The notes: a model not told the origin generated them from the sequence alone. A stretch of DNA of 32,080 bases from Brachionus koreanus (GCA_016987375.1 PJRA01000263.1:3047137-3079216); one strand, 5' to 3'; counted from the first letter of the stretch, positions 11,131 through 21,560 are shown. Translations and numbers: made by a program.

Positions 11131-11138
11131 ATTTCGAT

Positions 11139-11277
11139 TAAGTTTAAGGAAATAATCGAAAACCTAATAATTCGAAATATATCCAGACCATATGCGATCT
11201 ATCAGGAGCTTGTACTTGAACATAGAAATGATCCAACAATACCAGAACTAATTAAAATTCAAAACTTAAAAAAATAA
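11139..11277 (+). pseudogene. Coding-like remnant of unknown origin
   Basis: Directly right of the hAT target duplication, one frame reads FKEIIENLIIRNISRP, then YAIYQELVLEHRNDPTIPEL, and ends IKIQNLKK and a TAA. The amino-acid composition looks like real protein rather than AT-rich noise. Upstream of the hAT insertion the same frame is closed by stops, so no gene can be built. It is plausibly a piece of a transposase or multigene-family protein interrupted by the element. I do not recognise the family. Confidence 0.3.
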
Positions 11278-11510
11278 AAAATGACTATATGTTTTATTCA
11301 CTGCACTTAATAATATTTTCGTGTTTTGATTTTATTTTTCTAAAAAAAAAATTTTTGTGTAGATCACTTTTTATACGTTTTAGTAATCTTCATTCTTAAC
11401 TTTTGGATTCTTTAAAAGCTTGGATATTTCCCGATAAACATCTTTGTAATTCTAAAACTTTAAGTACTATTATATGCCAAAATAAAATGAATTGAATGCT
11501 CTTCAAAATG

Positions 11511-12139
11511 NNNNNNNNNNNNNNNNNNNNNNNNNNNNNNNNNNNNNNNNNNNNNNNNNNNNNNNNNNNNNNNNNNNNNNNNNNNNNNNNNNNNNNNNNN
11601 NNNNNNNNNNNNNNNNNNNNNNNNNNNNNNNNNNNNNNNNNNNNNNNNNNNNNNNNNNNNNNNNNNNNNNNNNNNNNNNNNNNNNNNNNNNNNNNNNNNN
11701 NNNNNNNNNNNNNNNNNNNNNNNNNNNNNNNNNNNNNNNNNNNNNNNNNNNNNNNNNNNNNNNNNNNNNNNNNNNNNNNNNNNNNNNNNNNNNNNNNNNN
11801 NNNNNNNNNNNNNNNNNNNNNNNNNNNNNNNNNNNNNNNNNNNNNNNNNNNNNNNNNNNNNNNNNNNNNNNNNNNNNNNNNNNNNNNNNNNNNNNNNNNN
11901 NNNNNNNNNNNNNNNNNNNNNNNNNNNNNNNNNNNNNNNNNNNNNNNNNNNNNNNNNNNNNNNNNNNNNNNNNNNNNNNNNNNNNNNNNNNNNNNNNNNN
12001 NNNNNNNNNNNNNNNNNNNNNNNNNNNNNNNNNNNNNNNNNNNNNNNNNNNNNNNNNNNNNNNNNNNNNNNNNNNNNNNNNNNNNNNNNNNNNNNNNNNN
12101 NNNNNNNNNNNNNNNNNNNNNNNNNNNNNNNNNNNNNNN
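11511..12139. other. Assembly gap (629 Ns)
   Basis: A run of unknown bases lies between the hAT element and the PNPLA6/7 start codon. The true length is unknown. It may hide a 5' UTR exon or the promoter of PNPLA6/7, or a repeat that stopped the assembly. Open frames drawn through it are artefacts. Confidence 0.99.
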
Positions 12140-12294
12140 AGACTATTTAAAATATATTTCTTGAGTGTCTCATTAATTTATATGCTAAAATTATGGAAAA
12201 AAATTACATAATTTAAAATTTACTTTTATAAATCCAAAACTAGCTTTAATAGCAAATTTCGTCTGATTAATAAAATATTCAAAAATTAATTTAG

Positions 12295-15200
12295 ATGCTC
12301 GATAAAGACAAAGTGATTCAATTTTTCAATGTAATAATCGAAAGTCCATTCAATAACGACTCGTTTGTTCACAAGAGCTCGTTGCAACTGGCCCAAAATG
12401 CAAGAATTCTACTTGACCATGCAAATTTATACACAAACGAATTTCTAACCTATTTAAATCAGTTTAACATTCAAGAGACGTATATAATAGGCATCGTTCT
12501 CGGTCTAATATCAATGATATTATGGTGCCTGCTGATGCGGCAGCGGCAAAACTCACATAATAGCTCAGTCTCGACACAAAACCCGGACACCTCAGTGTCG
12601 CCTAAGCAAGTAAAATTTTCGCGCAGCAAAAAAATAGGCTCGGACGATGACGGCTATTTGAGCGACTCGGCTCTGTCGCTTTTCAACTTTAATCGCGGTC
12701 CGAGATTCCGCAAAAGAGACAAGCTGGCTTTTTATGGAAAAAAAATGCTCCGCACCGTCTCACATGTCCGAGGCTCCATATCGGCCAGGTCGGCCGAGAA
12801 GTCCAAAGATATTTATAAACTTATTTCGAATAAAATACTCAATATCAAAGACCAGGAGTCTGGTCAGTTATACTATAGACGCAACGATCCGCCCGAATTT
12901 ATGCTCGAAACCGAACCGATAAATGACAAAAACGATCATGATTTGCCAGTGGCGCTCATAAATCTTTTCAGAAGTGTCAAAGTATTTGGCTACTTTGACC
13001 AGGCAATAATCTTAGAAATGTGCAAATACATGGAGTCAAAAACAGTCTATGCCAATAATTATCTATTCAAGATTGGAGAGCCGGATGACTCGATTTATGT
13101 GGTTGAGTCTGGCAAAATAAATGTGTTCATCACAGACGAGAAGGGTCGAAAGCATTTGATCAAAGAGTGCACCGAAGGTAACCACATATTCTCGCTTCTA
13201 AGCATCATGGATGTTCTTACTGGAAATTTGAAGCCATACAAAACCGTGTCAGCTAAAGCTGCCGAGGATACCACTGTTTTGCGACTTCCTGGAAAGGCTT
13301 TTGTCGAAGTGTTGGAAAAATATCCCGAATATTTGGTTCGAATTACCCAAATTATCATAGTCCGTCTCCAAAGGGTTACTTTTACTGCTTTGCACAATTA
13401 TTTGGGCTTAACTAGTGAAATTGTTAGGAGTTTGCAGAGCAGAAAAAAAAGATCCGTACAAATTGAGAAATCAAGTCGAAAAAACAGTTTTTCTAGTGAG
13501 AAAAACTCAGAAAATAGAGGAAAATCGCGCAAACATCATCACCATCATCATTACCATCATCATCATCATTATCATCCAAATTTGTCTAATTTAATGAATA
13601 CAAAAAATGAACAATTGGCTGAAACGGGTTTTTTTGCCGATGATTCTGACGTATTCTAAAAATTAGAAAAAAAAAAAAATTTTTTTTGTTAAACTTTTTT
13701 ATTAAGGTCAATTTGGAAGCGAAAAAAAATTATTTGGAAAAGTCGGAGAAAAGAAGCGGAGATGAAAAAATGATCGAAAACATAGGAAAAAAGAATACAC
13801 GCATGCGAACAAATTCTAGTTCGAGTGATAAATCAGAAATTAAGTCCAGTTTAGATGAAATGAATAGTGGAAGTGAGTTTGGAGATGATTCAATCACTCA
13901 AAATATGAATAGCAAATTGCCGTCAGTTCAGTCTGATATGGCTGAAATTCTCAAAATTAAAAATAAAGACATACTGAATAACAAAGTTAATTTGGTTAGA
14001 ATTTCTGAGGGTACTGTTCTATGCAAAGAGGGAGACTATGTATATTTTTCTAAACTAGTATTTTAAAATTTGGCTATTTTTTTTTCTTTGTTAAGAATTG
14101 TAGCCTTATTTATGTTATTGAAGGCCAATTGTATGCAACACAAAAAGAATTAAATGGCGAAGAAGTAATCTAATTTCTAATATTTTTGATTTAATATGGA
14201 TAAAATTTGAAGTAAATTTTTTTCAAGTCAAGTGTTTTTTTTTGTAATCCAAATCAATTTTGTGCTAATATGAGTGTGATTAGTGGGGAACCATCACTTT
14301 TTGGCATAAAGGCAAAATGCGACAGTGAAATAGCTGTTATAACTAAAGACAACTTTCACAAGTAGATTTTTTTTTTCACTAATCAAGATAATATTATATA
14401 ATGTCAAATTTAATTACTTTTATATTTATTTTATTTAATTTTGAAATAATTTTTTTAAATAATTTTTGAGGTCTATACAAGTTTTTATGTCAATAAATAA
14501 TAATAATAATAATAATATTTTATTATATCTTTAAACAAAGGCTAATTACAGCTCAGCCAACAGTCGTTCTTTCAGTAGCCAATTTAATAGTGCAAAGAAT
14601 GTCACCGTTTGTTCGACAATTGGATTTTGCTTTAGAATGGAATTTAATTGAATCTGGCGATGCTCTATTCAGGTAAATATTTGTTTTTTATTTTTAATTT
14701 TTTAAGGCTGTAATGTTGGCATATTGAAAATATACAATTTACTTTATTTCAGATAAAGAATAACAAAAAAAAATTTTTTCTTAATTTTAAAAATAAAACT
14801 AAACAAGAGCCAAACCAACAGAAGTAAAAACTGAAATTTTCAAGATTGAACCGGTCCGGTTTTGACCGCCTAAAAATCAAAATCAAAAAAAAAAACTTGA
14901 ATAATTTTACAATATTTTTTTTTATTTTAAAAAAAAAAACTGCAGTTAAAAGAAATTTGTTTCAATCAAAAATTTTTCAATTTAACAAATATAGCTCAAT
15001 GTTGTGTCCTTTCTTTTAAAGCTAATAAAATAAGTCCCTACATACATATAAGATGAATTATATAGAATAGAATAAATTAAAATAGATATAAATAAAATAA
15101 ATACGATTTACGGCTTAACAGACAATTTTGTTTCACAACTTTTTATAATAATTGTTGTAGAATTAGATTTATTTCTCTAATCAATGATTCTTATTCAATA

Positions 15201-18200
15201 AAACGTTTAAATCTTAATAAATAAAGAAAATAGAATAGCAAGGCAAAGATTTTTAAAAATTAAATTCAAGACAGTATTCTTATTAATTCAGACAAACCAG
15301 AATCTAAAAAAAGTTATAATCAGCTTGAGAACATCTACTTCTTTTATACAAATTACGCTCATTTAATCAGAACCTTGACGATAAATTAAGACTTTCTGAA
15401 CGTTTTTCAAGTATCTGAAACCTACAAAAATTCATGATATATTTTCTTTTAGACAGAGAATAATTTTGAAAAAAAATCATTTAAATGAATTTAAATTTTT
15501 ATTTTAAATAGCAGTGGCTCTCTTTTATTAATGTTTACTTCTAAAGTTGTGATAAAGCTTTCAAAACTTGTAATTTTTAACTTTACTCGAAAAGTGAATC
15601 TAAATTTGAAATTTAGAAAAAAAAAATTTTTATTAGAAAATTTATTTTTAAATTGAGATAATTTTTTGGTTAACTATTTTAATGATTTTTGGCAAAATTT
15701 TTCTTAACCATTTTTATTTTAAATTTTTATTCAAATAGACTAACTAAACTTCTCGATTAGCTAAAAACCAAACAACATTACTTTTTTAAAAAAAATTTAA
15801 TTTTTGTTAAAGACAAGGAGCGCGAGGTGAGACAATTTCTATTGTTCTAAATGGACGTCTTCGTTCTATATTAAAAACAAACGAGAAACAAAAACAGCTA
15901 GTTGGAGAATTTGGTAGAGGTGATTTGGTTGGCTTAGTAGAAATTCTGATGGAAACAAGCAATGCAACCACGGTAGTGGCAATTCGCGATACCGAAGTTG
16001 CTCAAATTCCGAGTGGTCTTTTAGACTATATAAGATATCGACATCCAAGAGTAGTCAGTAGGCTAATTAAGATGTTGAGCTCACGACTTCTCGGCACTAT
16101 TCAAAATGTGCCGGCCGTTCCCTACATGGATTCATCAATTATTTTAAAGCAGCCTATTGATGCACCTACAATTGCATCTAATCTTTGCACTGTTGCAATT
16201 CTACCAGTATCAGAAGATGTGCCCTTGCATGCTTTCACCATGAAGCTTTGTCATGCGCTCAATGCCATTGACAATTCACTTCACTTGACCAAAGACTTGA
16301 TTATCGAAAAACTTGGTCAGCATGCTTTGGAAAAAGTGAACGAATATCGATTATGTGCTTGGCTTGGACAGCAAGAGGATCATCATCGAATCGTTTTGTA
16401 TCAATGCGAGCCAGAGTTGACTCCTTGGACTCGTCGTTGTATGCGACAAGCCGATTGCTTGCTGATCGTGGGCCTAGCTTCCAAAGAACCCAATATTGGT
16501 CAAGTAATTTCTAAAAATTTTAGCTTTTATTAACAGACAAATAAAGTTTATTTTAATTTTGTATTTAGCTTGAAAAAGAGATAGAAAATTTTGCCATTAG
16601 AGCTCAGAAAGAGCTTATTTTACTGCATGAAATGAATGGTAAAAGGCCTTCGAATACTGTTAAATGGTTAAGTAAGAGAAATTGGTGCTCTTCTCATCAT
16701 CACATTAGATGTCCTGAAAAATTGCTTAAAACTGGAACTAATGAAAAACTGGTAATATTTTTTGGTTAAAAAATGAAATTTTATTTAATTTTATTCAATT
16801 AAGATCAAAGAATTTAAAGCCAATTTGACTAAAGAAAAAGTTGACAAAATGACCGATTTTTCAAGGCTGGCCAGATTTTTGACTGGTACAAGCATTGGTC
16901 TAGTGTTGGGTGGTGGTGGAGCAAGAGGTTGTGCTCATGTTGGAGTTATTAAAGCAATGATTGAAGCTAACATTCCAATTGACATGGTCGGTGGTACTAG
17001 TATAGGCTCGTTTATGGGTGCTTTGTGGGCCGAAGAAAATATTTTTGATCAATTTCACAATCGCGCCAGAGAATGGTCCTTTGTACGTTTAATAAGCAAA
17101 ATTTAAGCTAAAATTTGATTTTTATTATTGTTTTCATTAGAAAATGAAATCATACAGAAAACAAGTTTTAGATTTAACTTATCCGGTTACTTCTATGTTC
17201 AAGGGAAGTGCGTTTAATAAATCAATCGAAGAGGTGTTTGAAAATAGGCAAATTGAGGACTTATGGATACCATATTTTTGTGTAACAACGGATATATCGT
17301 CAAGCAAGATGAGAATTCATACAAATGGTTTGCTTTTAACAAAATTTAATTTTACATAGTGTTTTTTTTTAATACTTACGACAAGATTTGTTTTTCAAAT
17401 TAAATTTTCTAATATTTAGGAACGCTGTGGAAATATGTTAGAGCTAGTATGACTTATTGCGGAATTCTTCCTCCTCTTTGTGATCCTTTCGACGGCCATT
17501 TGTTAGGTTTGTTTATCCGAAAAATTCCATTATTTACTTGACTCTAAGATTGATTCGAAAGTCGATGGCTGCTATACGAATAACCTTCCTGGTAAGAACC
17601 ATAAGTTATTTTTTAAAACTAAATCAATCAACAAAAACGCTTGTTATTTGATTATGGCTTTTAAGCTCTAAGAAAAATCAAAATTTAAAAAAAATGAGCT
17701 ATTTTTCAGTTTATCGTTCAAATTCTGTATTTATTCTCTTTTCTAATAGAATTAAACTCTTCAAGTAATAAAAAGAGGGCCTTTCTAATTGGGCTAAACA
17801 TGTGATAGAATATTTTTTTGTTTTAAAAAAATAAATAAATTGCTGATTTACGAATTTAAATGAAAAATTATCAAAATTTCTAAAATTGTTTTATTTTGTC
17901 ATAATTGCAAAGTTTTCTTCATTGTATTAATAAAAAAAATTCTAAAAAAGACATAGATTTATCTAAAAAAAAATTAAGATCAGTATTAAATTAATAGAGT
18001 AGTTCTACAAAAGGCGAGTAATCGAATTTTAGATATTTTTAGATTATTTGTAGTAAGCTTACATTTTAAAATAAGGATTTTCACAAGCCTACTTGCTGTA
18101 GCTTATTATTATTTTTATTGTTTAGATCATTTTTATAAATAATTTTTTAATTCATTGATGAGATAAATTTTTAGACTTTTAGATGTATTTGTTTCATTTT

Positions 18201-21200
18201 TATAAAGTTTATTTTTCAGCTTTTAATTGAAGCAAATGAACAGAAAAATAAAATTAATATTTCACACCCATATTGCATGAATATTTTGGATTTTTTCTTA
18301 AGGGATAAATGGACTAACGTATCAACAGTTTTATTCCCGCATCAACGCATTAAATTTTAAAAAAAAGCCTCTTTGCATCTAAAAATTCATTCTTTAGTGA
18401 ATATTTTTTTAATTCATATTTTTTCAAAACTATTAGTTGCAAATATTATCTTGAAGAACAAGATGTGCTCTCATTTACTTGCACTGAAGTGCTTGAAAAA
18501 TAAAACAGAAATTGTTAATAAGCAAAACCGTGAACTAAAAAAGCTGACAATTCTTTAGTTAAGTTTTAATTTTTAGATTTAATAAGGCCTAGAATTTTTC
18601 TTTCACCAAAAATCCTCATTTTTCTAAAATTTCTCATTGCATTCTAAAAATACTCTTGTGATATTAGAATACTTTTTTTGCCTAAAAAACTCTCTTGGAA
18701 CAAAAATACTTTTTTTTGTCTAAAAATTAGTAAAATTAAAATGATTTTTTATAAAAATATTCTTTAATAAAGAAAAAAAATTTTTTTTAATAAAAAAAAA
18801 TTAAGTTTAATAGAACAAGAAATTTTATATTTGATTCCAAGCTCCTGATTTAGGTTAAAGTTAAAAAATAATTTCAACGCTCCAGTAAATTCTTTCTCGA
18901 TTACAAGAATTGGAGTTGTTGGTCTGATTGTCAATTTCAATGCCTATTTCGTTTTGTCAATTTCAATGCCTATACTCTTATCTTCGATCGATGATTCATT
19001 AAATGTCTGTTCGAGATCAATCTTTTTTTTTTACATCAGTTTATATTAAAGAAGTAATTTTATATTCAATAAGTTATTTTGTTTGCAAGTAGTAATTCTG
19101 TTTGAAAGAAGTAATTTTGTTTCATAAAAGTGTTTTTAGAAAAGTGAGATTTTTTAGTGATAAAAAGAATTTAAAGCCATTTAATAATAACATGGTAATT
19201 AACTAACTTTAAATAAAATTAATAAAATATATTATAGATGTAGATGTAGATTCTAAACGAAAGCAATACAAAATTTGGTAAAAAATTTAGATTAAAATTT
19301 TGTTCAATTTAGAAAAAAAATTTAAATTTAATTAATGTAAAATTTAAATTTTTTTGATTAAATTTTTTGTTGATGAGTAAGCCAAACGATACGGTAATGC
19401 GCTATTAAGAAATCTTTTTTTTTAATGCGCCGTTTTTTTTTCGTTGCGCTTTTTGGAACCGAAATTGCGCTAATAAGGATGCCTTAAACAAAATTTTAAT
19501 CTAAATTTTTTACCAAATTTTGTATTGCTTTCGTGTTGAATCTAGAACAAATTCATTCATTGCTAGATTTTTTTAAATTTCTGATTCAAATTCATTTCAC
19601 TATATAATTTTATTAAATAGTCATTAAAAAAAATATGTTTTAACGCAATTTATTCATGGTTCTAGAATTTTAAATTTCAATTTTCATCATATAGGCTTAA
19701 TATTTTTAAATAAAAGCATATTTGGTTTAGATTTTAGATTTTGTTTAAATAAAATGGCAAATTTTAAGAGTCAAGAAACTAGTTTAATCTCTCACAAATG
19801 AATTTCTAGATATCCAAATGTTTATTTTTAATTTTACATATCTTGTCGTAATGAAAAGAAAAATGTAAATAAAAATTTTCTGATTTTAAAAAAATTAAAT
19901 AGGGTCATTGTGGAGATATATTAGATCAAGCATGTCGTTATCTGGATATTTACCACCTCTTTGTGATCCAATCGACGGTCATCTTCTCCTAGATGGGGGC
20001 TATGTCAATAATTTGCCAGGTTTTTATAAAACTATTTTTCTACAACTTCTTACGGGGCATTATCAAATGCTTACAAAAAATAAAATAATTTTTAAATTTT
20101 ATTTAGACAATATGAAAAAGCTGAATACAACTTTTTACTTTAACTTAATTAAATAAATTAATAATTTTAAGCTGATGTCATGCACCGCATGGGCATAAAT
20201 ACAGTTTTAGCGGTCGACGTTGGTTCCAAAGATGATGACAACTTTACAAATTATGGAGATGAACTAAGTGGATGGTGGTTGATGTGGAAAAAATGGAATC
20301 ATTGGTACAAATAAACTAAAATCTAGAATTTAAAAACAAAAACTTAAAATTATCCAAGGGCTGAACCAGTAAAAGTTCCAGACTTGACCGAAATCCAATC
20401 GCGGCTGGCCTATGTATCTTGCGAAAGTGGTCTTGAAAAAGTAAAGAATAGTGACTATTGTGAATACATGCGACCACCTATTGACAAATATCGAACACTT
20501 CAATTTGGCTGCTTTGACGAAATTAAAGTATAATTTATTTTAACTAGCATAATTAAGCTATTTTTAATGAACTAAAAGGATGTCGGATATAATTACGGAA
20601 AAATTCTTTTCGATACTTGGATCAAACATGATGGTTCTATTGAAAAGTTTTTGTATAGGAAAACTCAAAAACAGATAAACCAGACTTTTAATGCTGTAAA
20701 ATAATTCCAATTATGATTTAAGAAAAAATTTATTCATTTTTTATTTACAGAAAAATAAACAAAATTCACCTGTGAATGATAAAAATTTAAGCAGATTGGC
20801 ATCCAGAAATAATAGATATCATTTTGAAGATTTATCTCAATTTGTTCAACAAGATAATAGTAGAAGATCTACCTTGGAAAAAGGCGATCTTATGCATAAA
20901 AAGCTTCTCAAACATAGTTTGAGTGTTCAGGAACCCGATGACGTTCTTTATGGTAAGCTATTTCAATTTTTTGATAGCTTGAATTTTTTCGCTTTGTTTA
21001 TCAATTATAGAACAACTTCGAAAAATTCGCGAAAGTGAATTTTTGAGTAAAAGCTTAAGCAAATTGAATGGTTAGTCCTTCAATTAATTAAAACAAAATA
21101 GCCTAATTATTAACTAATTATTTCTACTAACATTTTAATAGAAATTTTATTTTTAGATTATAATTTTTTATTTTATCAAATTTATTTTTGATTGAATATT

Positions 21201-21560
21201 TTTTTAATTGAATTTTACTTTATTTTAGATGATGACACCGATGATTATCAGAACTTTTCAAATTTAGACTATGAAAATGAAGATTTGGAGAGTTCCTATG
21301 ATTATAATGGCCTAAATATTAAAGTATTGTTTTAAAGAAGATCTATTTTATTTTAAAATTGAAATTTTAAATAGGATAAAAAGAATGTAGGTGGTTTTAA
21401 AAATGATGATATCAAATCAAAAGAAGAAGAAGACAAAGATTTGATTACTAATGAGACAATTGTAGAAACAGCCAAATTGTCTAGTTTGATAAAAAATGAA
21501 ATGCCTCTTGCAAAATGTGAATTAGAAAATCTTGACCATAATTTAATGAATTTATCGTAA
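12295..21560 (+). CDS. PNPLA6: Patatin-like phospholipase PNPLA6/7 (neuropathy target esterase, Swiss cheese)
   Basis: Seventeen exons join in frame: 12295-13650, 13707-14039, 14096-14164, 14228-14361, 14541-14672, 15813-16503, 16569-16751, 16804-17082, 17141-17327, 19903-20019, 20172-20304, 20359-20527, 20579-20695, 20751-20952, 21011-21070, 21229-21323, 21375-21560: 4443 nt, 1480 residues (human PNPLA6 about 1370). Order of parts: N-terminal membrane span (63-81), cyclic-nucleotide-binding-like domain 1 (about 219-360), His-rich linker, domains 2 and 3 (about 540-775), then the patatin domain with oxyanion loop GGGGARG (1002-1008), nucleophile Ser1032 in GTSIG and catalytic Asp1152 in [10 protein letters not shown]. 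The C-terminus is a divergent acidic tail. The family hydrolyses lysophosphatidylcholine and phosphatidylcholine at the ER membrane and is needed for neuron and glia integrity. An alternative version of the exon carrying Asp1152 lies at 17420-17591. PNPLA6 and PNPLA7 are vertebrate duplicates, so the symbol stands for the common orthologue. Confidence 0.95.
13534..13575 (+). repeat. CAT-triplet tract encoding a His-rich run in PNPLA6/7
   Basis: Fourteen codons (residues 414-427) encode six His, Tyr, five His, Tyr, His. They are mostly CAT with one CAC, and each Tyr is one base from a His codon (CAT to TAT, or CAC to TAC), as expected of triplet-repeat growth with point changes. The tract lies in the variable linker between cyclic-nucleotide-like domains 1 and 2, a part that is Ser/Pro-rich and poorly conserved in other animals. 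Confidence 0.9.
14497..14517 (+). repeat. AAT microsatellite in PNPLA6/7 intron 4
   Basis: About seven AAT units in the 179-nt intron between the exons at 14228-14361 and 14541-14672. Simple repeat; no other feature is seen in this intron. Confidence 0.85.
14673..15812 (+). other. PNPLA6/7 intron 5, 1.1 kb
   Basis: The intron interrupts an Arg codon in phase 2 within the third cyclic-nucleotide-like domain (LF|R-QGARGE). It is AT-rich. A GC-rich island near 14850-14872 (ACCGGTCCGG...GACCGCC) resembles words in the hAT element at 10672-11130, but no element ends can be drawn. Nothing else is recognised. Confidence 0.6.
17420..17591 (+). CDS. Alternative catalytic-Asp exon of PNPLA6/7 (copy A, split by a 55-nt intron)
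   Basis: Exon parts 17420-17506 and 17562-17591 flank a 55-nt GT-AG intron (17507-17561). Together they have exactly 117 coding nt, entering and leaving in phase 1, like the canonical exon at 19903-20019. The peptide begins [11 protein letters not shown], continues [15 protein letters not shown] and ends [10 protein letters not shown]; it is 27/39 identical to copy B. Acceptor TATTTAG and donor CCTG|GTAAG look good. The catalytic Asp is kept, but the next-but-one residue is Cys instead of Gly. The preservation of frame, splice sites and nearly all family-conserved residues argues against a dead duplicate. I infer mutually exclusive splicing: either copy can join the exon ending at 17327 to the exon starting at 20172. 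Inclusion of both would also stay in frame but would duplicate the active-site strand. Confidence 0.8.
18928..18973 (+). repeat. 20-base direct repeat, 26-base period
   Basis: TTGTCAATTTCAATGCCTAT occurs at 18928-18947 and 18954-18973 without a mismatch, separated by six bases. It is a local tandem duplication in the intron between the two catalytic-Asp exons. Confidence 0.85.
19050..19128 (+). repeat. Degenerate tandem repeat, about 20-base period
   Basis: About four imperfect copies of a unit like AAGTAATTTTGTTTGAAAG (AAGTAATTTTATATTCAAT, AAGTTATTTTGTTTGCAAG, TAGTAATTCTGTTTGAAAG, AAGTAATTTTGTTTCATAA). It is intronic with no coding value. Confidence 0.6.
19247..19544. mobile_element. Miniature inverted-repeat element in a PNPLA6/7 intron
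   Basis: Arms at 19258-19304 and 19487-19533 are perfect 47-base inverted repeats (beginning CGAAAGCAATACAAAATTTG). With the outer TAGATTC motifs on each side (9 of 11 matches) the arms reach about 58 bases. The outermost TA on each side could be a TA target duplication, as in Tc1/mariner-type miniature elements. The 180-base centre holds several GCGC words (AATGCGCT, AATGCGCCG, GTTGCGCT, ATTGCGCTA) that are rare in this AT-rich intron. Zero arm mismatches suggest recent insertion. In RNA the arms could form a 47-bp hairpin. It lies 360 bp upstream of exon copy B. Confidence 0.75.
19903..20019 (+). CDS. Canonical catalytic-Asp exon of PNPLA6/7 (copy B)
   Basis: 117 nt, phase 1 at both ends, encoding G(1122)[10 protein letters not shown] through [10 protein letters not shown], with catalytic Asp1152. 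It keeps the family-typical DGG and matches vertebrate PNPLA6 (GSLWRYVRASM...DGGYINNLP) better than copy A does, so I used it for the main form. It is not interrupted by an intron. Acceptor AAATAG, donor CCAG|GTTTTT (less good than the copy A donor GTAAG). Confidence 0.92.

Larger units (their letters stand above)
10194..12294. other. Divergent intergenic region between DDX31 and PNPLA6/7
   Basis: This 2.1-kb stretch separates two head-to-head genes, so it must contain both promoters. It holds a 459-bp hAT-type element (10672-11130), a coding-like remnant (11139-11277) and an assembly gap (11511-12139). The last bases before the PNPLA6/7 start codon read TTTAG directly followed by ATG, so a 5' UTR intron may end there and an upstream non-coding exon may be hidden in or before the gap. 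Confidence 0.6.
17592..19902 (+). other. Intron between duplicated PNPLA6/7 exons, 2.3 kb
   Basis: It contains the inverted-repeat element at 19247-19544, a short direct repeat at 18928-18973 and a degenerate tandem repeat at 19050-19128. I looked for a duplicated copy of the following exon (ADVMHRMG...) after copy A and did not find one, so the duplication covered just the one exon and perhaps flanking intron. The open frame at 18373-18558 shows no protein-like features. Confidence 0.6.

Noticed and set aside
11492..12211. Long plus-strand frames over 11492-12211
   Set aside because: They consist almost entirely of the run of Ns in the assembly gap.
13095..13397. 100-residue minus-strand frame
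   Set aside because: Antisense shadow of the first large PNPLA6/7 exon, whose sense protein has clear homology.
14850..14872. GC-rich CCGGTCCGG...GACCGCC patch as a hAT-type element
   Set aside because: Similar words occur in the element at 10672-11130 but no terminal repeats or target duplication surround it.
15866..16048. 60-residue minus-strand frame
   Set aside because: Antisense shadow of the PNPLA6/7 exon 15813-16503.
18373..18558. 61-residue plus-strand frame in the PNPLA6/7 intron
   Set aside because: No similarity to PNPLA6/7 or any family I know; composition is that of AT-rich noise.
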